DNA of 64,000 nucleotides from contig CM041465.1 of NCBI GenBank assembly GCA_023213395.1, positions 1,798,001 through 1,862,000 on the forward strand, read 5' to 3'. Below, piece by piece: positions 55,960-64,000 of the stretch (position 1 is the first letter of the stretch; each line of letters begins with the position of its first letter). Source of the stretch: Cycas panzhihuaensis. Taxonomy: Eukaryota; Cycadophyta. The notes under the pieces were generated by a model. It searched no databases. It had not been told where the DNA came from and saw only the letters and a program-made list of their open reading frames with translations. The position numbers and the translations under genes were made by a program.

Positions 55960-56447
55960 AATTTGGTGGCCTTACTCTTGCTAAAACACCAAGGAGTAAG
56001 TGGTTTGATGGTGAATGTAAAACACTACATGCCCACCTTAGAGATCTTTTTCACCAGAATTTCCCCCATGCCAAGGACTTTTAGAAGAAGTACAAATACA
56101 TCTTATGGCATAGAAAATGTCAATTCCTTAGATGCCATCACTTTGACATGCTTCACTCACTTTGTAACACCCCCAAATTGTTTTGGCAAGCTCTTCTCCC
56201 TTGCACTCACTCTTGGCACATTATAGACCCCTCCATTTGGTATCGGCATGTGAAGACATTATATGATTCCCAAGGTCAAACACAATGCATGGTTAGAGAT
56301 GCCACTTCATCTTGCAATTTTTCACCCACAGTATCATCAGAATAGCCATCAACAAAAGCACTTGATGTTGAGAACCTCTAAGATGAATTTATGTCAAGGC
56401 TTCCCTCTCTACTAATCCTCGCGTTTGATTCATACCATCATTAATGC

Positions 56448-57202
56448 ATGAGACATCCTCGATCCGAGAGTTATGGGACCATCATAGCAGGCCATATTAT
56501 GTCCAAACTTTATACGACAACTCTTGACAATCGTCTTTCTACATTAGCAGAGCACTTTAGTTTTGATGCTCAAGGATGGGCTGTCTCTAGCAGAGATCAT
56601 CTTACTATTGATCACATTTTTACTCTCAAAGCAATTATTGAGGAGGCTAGAGCGATGATCTCAACAGTTAATTGTTGCTTTGTAGATTTCCACAAAGCAT
56701 TTGAAGGCTTCAAAAGCTAGGTGTTTCTACCACTTTAATACAGGCTATCGTGAGGTTATATGAACTCGTGAGAGGTATTGACGCTACTCCACTTGTCACT
56801 ATTGATTCCATATACAACGAGATAAGGTTCAAGCAGGGGCATCCTCTTTATCCTACACTCTTTGGTTTATACATCGATGAATTGGACCAGGCACTTCAGG
56901 GAGCTCACCCATTGGTGGGTGCCTGGCTTCATGGTGTGATTATACCTTTTCTCTTACTTGCATATGATATTGCTCTTCTCGCTTCTTCTCCTTAAGGGCT
57001 TCAGGCATAGTTGGATATCTTAGGTGTTTTTTGTGATTCCAATAGCTTGCAACTAATCTTCAAAAAAACAGTAGTTACTTTCTTTACAAATAGGAGATTG
57101 CCTTTGTCTGCATTCACCTATAGAAGCAAACCTGCCCCCAACACTACCAATTATGTTTATTTGGGAGTTGCTTTCATGGGACTAGGTCTTTCTTTCAGTT
57201 AG
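56448..57202 (+). pseudogene. LINE reverse transcriptase core
   Basis: Three open pieces (56448-56720, 56750-56995, 57011-57202) in shifted frames carry fingers and palm motifs DFHKAF, GHPLYPTLFGLYIDEL and the damaged catalytic box LAYDIALLA. The loss of one Asp of the YADD motif shows the RT is dead. Confidence 0.8.
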
Positions 57203-57949
57203 ACAACACATACCAGGCTTCATAAAGTTCATGTGTTCTCTTTCCTTTCTTGAGAGGAGTTGCTTTCAGCTACATTTCTAGGGCACTTTAACCAAGATGG
57301 ATTTATTTCATGCTTTGGTTCATCACACTATTATGTATGGTTCAGAAGTCTCAAGAGCATCTCTAGATTCTCCTAGATGGGTGAGAATTGAAAGAGTGGA
57401 AACTGCCTTCCTCCCATGTATCATCCAGTGTAAAAACACAAATCCATGATGCATTGTTTAGGCTGAATTCGATGCTTCTCTACTGAAATTGGATGCTATC
57501 TTCCATGTAGTCTATTATATTCACTAACTTTGAGACATGGTTGATTCTATTAGGGGACAAAATAGATACCCATTCTTGGCGTTTCTATCTTCCCAAGGCC
57601 TGCACCGAGCAGGAAAGAAGAGTTAGTATGGTGATATTGTTTCCTTCCTCCTCAACATTGGTATCATGTTAGAGAGACTCCCATCCTTCCAATTTATTTG
57701 GTGTGCTCCAAATTTAAACCTGAATTGTATAGAAGTGAGCAGCTACGTTGGGGAGGACATCTATTGAGCTTATATTTAGCACACATGGATCTCGCCTATG
57801 GACCCTCTGAGTCCCAAGTTGTCACATTATGCTAAGAACTTCCTTTAGATTGTAGACAAGGACATTCTCCTATGAGATGATCTTAGGCATCTCTGGTCAA
57901 ATGGTCTTTGGATTCCATTAGGGCAGGTTTGGGTTAACTTGTTGAGAAT

Positions 57950-58574
57950 AGAAGGTCCCAACCCTTTAACCGCCACCAAGATCTATTGCATTCTTACAAC
58001 TAGTTACAGAAATCGAAACTTAAAATTACATGCAAGTTCTAAAATAAGAGATTATACAATAACATGAAAATGAAAACCAAACATCACATATGCACCCGAT
58101 ATAATGCGGTAAAACCCTAGCAGTGTGTTAGGGAAACATCCACACAGGAAAGGTATCGATCTTTATTGCTGTAGAATGGAGAAATAGTACATCTCAGTTA
58201 CAGAGTGCTCTCAGGAACAACAACCAGCTACCGCCCTCATAACAGTACATTACATTACATACAACATAATAAGAAAAGCCCTAAAATGGGCTACATGAGA
58301 GGGACATTTAAGGCATGAATCTCAACCGTAGAATCTAGGGTATTTGTATCGAACGACCCTGATTCTCTTTACATTTTGATAAGGTTTACATGGATAATTT
58401 TTGAATTGGGCCACCGCCAACCCTCCTAGCTGGGGGCGTTCCACTCCCCCCGCACCCCCCGGCCAAGAGGGGCTCCCACCCCCCTTGGAACCCCCCGAGA
58501 AAGATTAGGGGGGAAAATCACGCCGAAAACATGCCAAAATATTAGCCCCATAATTGTTGTCACAATATCCAACA
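57950..58574 (-). mobile_element. Solo LTR of the element A family, minus strand
   Basis: A 625-bp reverse-orientation relative of the A LTRs, from TGTTGAGAATAG to ATATCCAACA on the plus strand. TAACT flanks both sides (57945-57949, 58575-58579), so it is a full insertion reduced to one LTR. It includes the C-run block (58430-58510), reverse complement of the G-run block in A. It splits the LINE. Confidence 0.9.
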
Positions 58575-58830
58575 TAACTCCTATCAACGGAGAATTGAGA
58601 TGGACCTTCATATCCAAAGATCATAGAGGACTTGTCCCTTGTGTTATCTTGAACCCGAAATGGAAGATCATTTTATTTTCTGCTGCCCAATGTTCTGTGG
58701 GATAAGAGCGTGCTTTTGGTGCCTCTTGAGAGATTCAGGGTGATCACTATTAGCATTCTTTAGATATCATGATCAGAGATGCCTTGCTTTTTATATTGGG
58801 AGAATTTCTGTCACCATAGACATATATTGG

Positions 58831-59829
58831 GCACAATAAACCAGAGAATGAAGTCTAATTGGACTATTTATTCTTTTTTCCAGCTAGTGGAACCTACCAA
58901 ATAGAATAAGAGACCACTTGTTCCAATGACCAACTTAGAGACCTTTAACTTCCAATATGGCATCCAGTAGGCAACATCATGTTCGCTCATGACAAAGGAT
59001 AATACATGCAGACATTCTAAGTAGAAATTGACTTTTCACACATTTTTTAAAAATCTGGGAAAGAAGATTCGGCATTGAATGTTAGGAAATAACTGCCTTC
59101 TTCGTGGAGTCTAGAAACCCTGATGGCTTCTTTTGTGCAGCCATTGGGCGCTATGCTGAACTTGGTCAAGGGCCTTCATTTATCTTATTTTTATAGCTGT
59201 AGAAGAGTGAGCTAATGTACTAGAGGCTTGCCAAATGGTGTACATCTACGTGCACTCATTCGTGTGTTTTTTGTAGTTTTGCTTTTATGCTCTGGATTGT
59301 TAGACTAGGTTTGGTTAGTTAACACCTTTTGAAGTCACTTAGTGACCTCTTTGCTTTTAACATATAGTCCTTTCTCATACAGTCCAGTTACCCTGTTTGG
59401 TTATTTGTGGACATTAAATGGTTTCATTTCATTAGTAGTTGATCACATGAGGGTTTGATTTTTTATATCATATTTTTGCACTATTGTGATGTGCATGACA
59501 TTTGATAGGACATGCATGGCATATTTTAAATAATAGAATCTGTGTATTGATTATACTTTTTCATGTGCCTCGTAGACATGGGCATGCAATGCATGCTGCC
59601 GTTATGATGACTATAACGTTTTTCATGTGGTTTTAAAGGCTTTTGCCACAAGACATCTTGTAAACAGATCAGAAAACTGCTGTGTTTATAGAGTTTTCCT
59701 CAGTATTCAGTCCGTGTAGTTAAATCTAGTTGATTATTTTAACAAGTTTGCTTTGGTTTGTAAATACTCATGTTAGGCTTCTTTTGATGCTGTGGTAGTC
59801 ATATATCACATCTTTCTGTGTGGCTGTAG
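58831..59829. other. Probable intron or upstream region of the gene at 59830
   Basis: AT-rich, no motif. It ends with a good 3' splice signal (TTTCTGTGTGGCTGTAG, 59813-59829). I could not find the preceding exon. Confidence 0.4.
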
Positions 59830-60682
59830 GGAGGAGCTTTCTGCACAGGATTCTCCAATGTCAGAAGATGGGGATGATTGTGTTGGTTATCGCCTGATTC
59901 GATATGGTGATCCTCCCCAGCACACTTCAATGGCTCAGTCTGATCAAGTTATTGGAAGTCCTACTAGCCCTGTCTCTCCGCAACGGAATCAAAGAACCAT
60001 TAACAGTGCTGGAAGCCAGTTTGGATGCTCTGCTTTTACGTCATCTATTGGATCTGGTTCATTGTCTGTGCCATATATGCCTACTTTTCCGCTGCCCTGT
60101 TCTCAGCCAAGGCAGAGACATTCGGATTCTGAGAGCCGGTTTCCACCATCCCCAAGTGATCCTTGCCAGTCTGCCGATCTGCGTCGTGCAGCCCTTCTAC
60201 GATCTTTGCAAATGCGGGCACAACCACCAGTTATGCCTGCATTTGAGATGTCAGTTGATAGCATTTCAGAACAATCCATGCAACATATTGAAGAACCTGA
60301 GGACCAGTCTTCTACATTTATCAAATCTTTAACTGAACATGGTGAATATTCTTTTGCATCACCTGCACATGGGATGTTTCCTGGCCAACCAATGAGAGGT
60401 TCAGGGCGAGTTCGGAGTTTACTTCTCGATGAATGTGCATTAACTAGTACCGTTTCCATATCTGAGGTATCAACTTCCTTGCAACAGGAGGGCAAGGTTA
60501 CTGGGATTTCATGCACAACGGAAGACAACTGCTACAGCAACATGACTTCAAAGAATAAAAGTGGTGGTCTGGTAGCCAATGCAAAGGAAGTATTTGGTGC
60601 AACAAACATGTCTGAAACAGCTGTTGTATCCTCTCGAAGACCTGCATTAGGAGAACATGCAAAGGCCTGCTCTTTCAAATAA
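59830..60682 (+). CDS. Terminal exon of an unrecognised host gene
   Basis: An open frame ending TAA 60680-60682, with base composition and codon use unlike the repeats. The start is set at acceptor AG 59828-59829; a second possible acceptor is TTTCTGCACAG ending at 59848. The 284 residues are Ser/Pro-rich: DSPMSEDGDDCVGYRLIRYG, SPTSPVSPQRN, SADLRRAALLRSLQMRAQPP, MRGSGRVRSLLLDECAL. No catalytic motif or membrane span. The SADLRRAALLRSLQ helix followed by scattered short motifs looks like the disordered C-terminal half of a plant regulatory protein. I do not recognise it. It has no stops over 850 bp next to dead repeats, which supports real function. Confidence 0.6.
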
Positions 60683-61964
60683 ATCTCAACTGTAGGTTGC
60701 CAACACAGATGAAGTCAGTAAAACATCTTCAGAAGTTGATTCATCCCATTAGTTGGTACTGAATTTGTTTTGGGAATGAGCTTAATGCACTGCTTGCTTT
60801 TTGAAGGTGAGCAAACAATTCATAGATGTTCGGTTATTTTTGATGATGATCATCATCAATATCCAATTGTTTCTTACGCGGTAGCATATGTTGATATGTG
60901 CTCAAGCAGTCTTCTATGTTAGTAATCTTGATTTGTGCTGGTCCAGCTATTCAAAGGGTAATTACTTCTGATAATTCCTAGCTTTAGCATGAAAACTTTA
61001 ATGTACTGAGAATTGAATTTCAAGGTCTTGAGAATTGTATTTGAAATTCCTGGACATGCAAAAGTATTGCAAGGGCAGTCTCATCCTTCTTTCTACCTAT
61101 TTACTTTGCCTTTCATTTAATACTTTGTTGTCTACAGGTTGTCAATGTTTGACATGTGCTTAGATTCATATTTCAGTATTGAAATTCAAGCCTATAGGGT
61201 TGATTTCCAAGTTCACACCCACTGTATGCAATAAAATTATGAATAATGATGTTGGTTTGACTATGTTTGGAAAGTCAATTATTGGATGCAGCTTCATCAA
61301 CACCAAAAACATTTCAGGTTAGTTTTTCTAGAAGATTCACAAATATGTAAAATTTTTTAGAAAGATTTGTCCAAGTTGCCTTATTGCCAAGTTATACTAA
61401 GTTTACCAAAATTATTTATAAATTAATGCTAATACTTTTTTTCACTCAAAGTCTTCTTATTATGTATATTCCTCATTTAATGCATTGAACAAATTTATTA
61501 ATTGGCGATCAACTATGCTTATGAGATGGGCAAATTTTTAAAAGTTTTCCTGAATTCTTTGCAAAGCTATTTCTTTAAACCCCATACTCATGTCAATATT
61601 TGGCGCTTGACTTTACTAGGATAGTGTAGAGCATTCAATTTCTCTGTAGCATTGTTTTGTAATGGTTTCTAGAGCATTATGATGAAGCCAAGTCATTAAT
61701 TAGAGTGCATAAAATGCAATTGTAGATCTTCTGGCTTAATTGTTGTTGAAATTTTGTCTGTGACATTTCTCTTGTGGTGATTCCAGAGGGAATTGGCCAC
61801 TAATTTCTCATAAAAATAGAGGTTTGCAGAAGATTACAATACCAAACGAAACTTGCAGAGGAAAAAAACTGCAATAGCAATTGCTAAAATTACAATTAAT
61901 TGGAAAATACACTGCAAGAGTTCATGACAAATCTTACAAAAATATAGAATGTAACTACAAATCC
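60683..61964. other. 3' flank of the host gene and spacer
   Basis: Probable 3' untranslated region, then AT-rich spacer. An AATAAAATTATGAATAATG polyadenylation-like cluster is at 61230. No other gene seen. Confidence 0.4.
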
Positions 61965-62559
61965 TGTTGGTGAACCCAAAATTGTTGGGTCATTATGCAT
62001 TAAATTTGTGTTAAGGTGGTGATGATTAAATAATGAGTTTGAGTGATGGGGTCATTGTACACGGGTATGGCTGTGTTATGACTAAATAGTTAATAGTTAT
62101 GAAGGGTGATTGCAAAAAGGTATGATGTGTAGCATATTTAAAGAAGCTGGTGATACCGAGGGCGGGGCACAGAGTGTATGGAATCAAGATTGAGGATTGA
62201 TATCAAGATCATCAGTTTATGTTGCAGATGTTGGTCGTGGATCTTGGTGTGAGCTTGGTTTGGGATGATTATGTGAAACATTTGTACTTGCCCTTTATAC
62301 CCAATTTTGACAATATTAATGAAGTAGCACTTTGATGGTGGACTGATATGCAATTTGTGAATGATTTATAACATGTGATATGGTTGTCTTGGATGTATAT
62401 CCCTGTGCTAAGTTATTGTTGTAGGTGACTCTTGATATTGTATGCTTGTACAAGGAGTTTACTATTTGATTGATGCTTGCACGTGGGTTCTGATCTGACA
62501 TGGTTCCCATTCCTATTGTTCTTCTTAGACTCAGCCTAGAGGGGAGGTTTTATACAACA
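61965..62559 (+). repeat. Candidate 5' LTR of element J
   Basis: TGTTGGTGAACCC to TTTTATACAACA, 595 bp, TG...CA ends. Two bases later TGATGCTATTGCCG (62562-62575) loosely resembles the TGGCGCCGTTGCCG primer binding site. TATTTAAAG at 62136 could be its promoter. The partner LTR would be beyond the window, so this is a guess from ends and context. Confidence 0.4.
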
Positions 62560-63322
62560 TTTGATGCTATTGCCGATCTAGGAAGCAACAGAATTCACCC
62601 CATGCTTATGAGCAAGGGGGAATCAAGCATTGAGGAATGATGACCAGAAACTAGATGATGATCCCACAAGCATAAGGCAAGGTACAAGTCAGATCTGCAG
62701 ATCCACATTTGACTAGAAGATCAAGAGAAAATTTGGTACATGCAAAATTTTTTATTGCGTTGCAATATTGTTGAGATTAACATGGATGACATTGTGGTGT
62801 TACAATTATAATTATTAGCAACAGCATTAGACAACGGTAAGTATTAACTAATGCTTGGCACAAGAGTGAGATGATCTACATGCATCGCTGCACGACAAGT
62901 GGTCCACAATAGTGGACTATTTGAGAAAAAGAAAGTTGGACGATTAGAGCAATGGGTTAATCATAGTGAAGTATTGATTGTTGAGCATGCATGACAAATC
63001 TTGGGAGATTTGGAGCAACACCAAGGATCAAAGAAGGTTGTGGTCTCCTTCGCATGATTAAATTTAGATGAATCCCAAGAAGTATTGATTAGAAGATGCA
63101 AGCGGTCAAGTACGGCACATACGACTGAGACGACTTCTGGAATAAAGGGTAACCCAGGAGAGGGGAAGTGGATTGAAGCACTATTTGGTAAATTCTATTA
63201 ACAGCGACATGGTGAAAATGGTAAACACCATCACACTTATTACAAGTTTGGATGACGAAGATTTGAACAATTGAATCGTGCACAATCCAACTCCAATTAC
63301 AAAGCATCACAACTTGCAAATA

Positions 63323-64000
63323 TGGCTACACCAAAGCATGGCAAACAAAAGTTGCAAACTTCTAGTGGAGGAGTGGATGAAGATCCAATGTGTTAGTGCA
63401 ATGTGTATGAAACAACTTGGATCGCAAATGGAGAGCTAGATGAAATCCAATGGCTAAATGCATTTCAAGCAACATTATGTGATGTGGCCAATGATTCGTA
63501 CAAGTAATTCAAAGAGGGCTATTTTACTAAGTGGTAGATGTTAAGGGAGACATTTGAAAAAGAACTTCAATTATCATGTGATGATAGGGAGGTACTGGAT
63601 TAGATATATAATCTAAAGTAGGAACCTTAAGAAACTATATGACTTTATAATACTAAGTTGAAGACATTAACAAAAAAGATGGAAAGGTCATTGATGGGTT
63701 AGAAAAATGATAGTTTTTGGAAGGACTATTTCCTAAATATAGAAGAAAGCTCCTTGTAGTTCCACCCACATCTTATCATGAGGTAGTAAATGGATTGATG
63801 AACTTGGAGACATAAGACAAGGTCAGGGCACAACATCAAATAAAATCTTCATAGTGAGATAACAAGAAGGAATTGAATCCTTCTATTGATGTATTACATG
63901 AAGATTTAGCATGAATGTTGAAGGCCTTAACATGCCAAACGAAAGATCAACATCAAGTGTGCTGCATCAAGTGCAAGATGGAGGGCCACTTGGATGTTAG
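63323..64000 (+). pseudogene. Element J gag (broken, runs off the end)
   Basis: ATG 63323, MATPKHGKQKLQTSSGG. Then KWQMLRETFEKELQLSCDD, TKLKTLTKKMERS and, in another frame, EGLFPKYRRKLLVVPPTSYH near 63720-63780. The last bases read CCIKCKMEGHLDV, the start of a zinc knuckle. This order (helical gag, PTSYHE, CCHC) is a retrotransposon gag. Stops and shifts show decay. Confidence 0.65.

Larger units (their letters stand above)
55960..58830 (+). mobile_element. Decayed LINE (non-LTR retrotransposon), split by a solo LTR
   Basis: Linker: SKWFDGECKTLHAHLRDLF (56000). RT: AGHIMSKLYTTTLDNRLSTLA, then AQGWAVSSRDHLTIDHIF, CCFVDFHKAF (56460-56710), LFGLYIDELDQ (56850) and LAYDIALLASS where active copies have YADD. 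Thumb region: FHALVHHTIMYGSEVSR (57300). After the solo LTR the C-terminal zinc region reads CPLCYLEPEMEDHFIFCCP (58625-58700). This RT subtype is common in conifers and early land plants, by memory. Riddled with stops and lacking the endonuclease domain. Confidence 0.82.
61965..64000 (+). mobile_element. Element J: 5' part of an LTR retrotransposon running off the window
   Basis: A possible LTR (61965-62559) is followed by a leader and a broken gag that is still continuing at 64000. The 3' half lies outside. The class is probably Ty3/Gypsy or an old Copia; the evidence does not decide. Confidence 0.55.

Overview
The window looks like repeat-rich nuclear DNA of a seed plant, probably a gymnosperm (conifer-like). 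This is inferred from AT-rich sequence with almost no host coding, and from many old, stop-riddled Ty1/Copia and Ty3/Gypsy elements stacked inside one another with an old LINE. Nothing indicates a bacterium, organelle or virus. The species cannot be named from sequence alone.

Layout. 1-1556: AT-rich flank, perhaps with a decayed gag on the minus strand. 1557-6246 (element K): a non-autonomous LTR retrotransposon with perfect CTATT target duplications; it carries an antisense, broken copy of a plant CDC25/ACR2-type phosphatase-arsenate reductase. 6623-54759 (element F): an old Copia element split by many later insertions. Inside F, in order, are G (9111-14744, minus-strand Copia), H (14874-19384, Copia, itself carrying a solo LTR), and I (19506-23559, a non-autonomous relative of K, truncated). 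I was invaded by A (23560-28870, TNT1-like Copia plus the start of a second tandem unit). An abrupt junction at about 29220 joins A to B.

B (29220-53938, Copia) heads a chain of insertions read from LTR pairs and target duplications: C (Copia, 31790-53289, GGAGC/GGAAC) sits in B's RNase H; D (chromodomain Ty3/Gypsy, 33580-49862, GAAAC/GAAAC) sits in C's gag; E (Athila/Tat-like Ty3/Gypsy, 37319-47858, GATAT/GATAT) sits in D's pol. With F as outermost host this is five levels. The two halves of B, C, D and F read on from each other across the insertions.

Right side. 55960-58830 is a decayed LINE broken by an A-family solo LTR (57950-58574, TAACT/TAACT). 59830-60682 is the only good host-gene candidate, a serine-rich 3'-terminal exon I cannot name. 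From 61965 to the window end another LTR element (J) seems to begin.

Most gag-pol copies are pseudogenes and none looks able to move alone. The most unusual items are the captured CDC25-like gene in K, the unrecognised ORF shared by K and I, the internal primer-binding-site-like sequence with a second gag-like frame in E, E's intact 305-codon extra ORF, and the single junction at 29220 that would explain four truncated elements at once.
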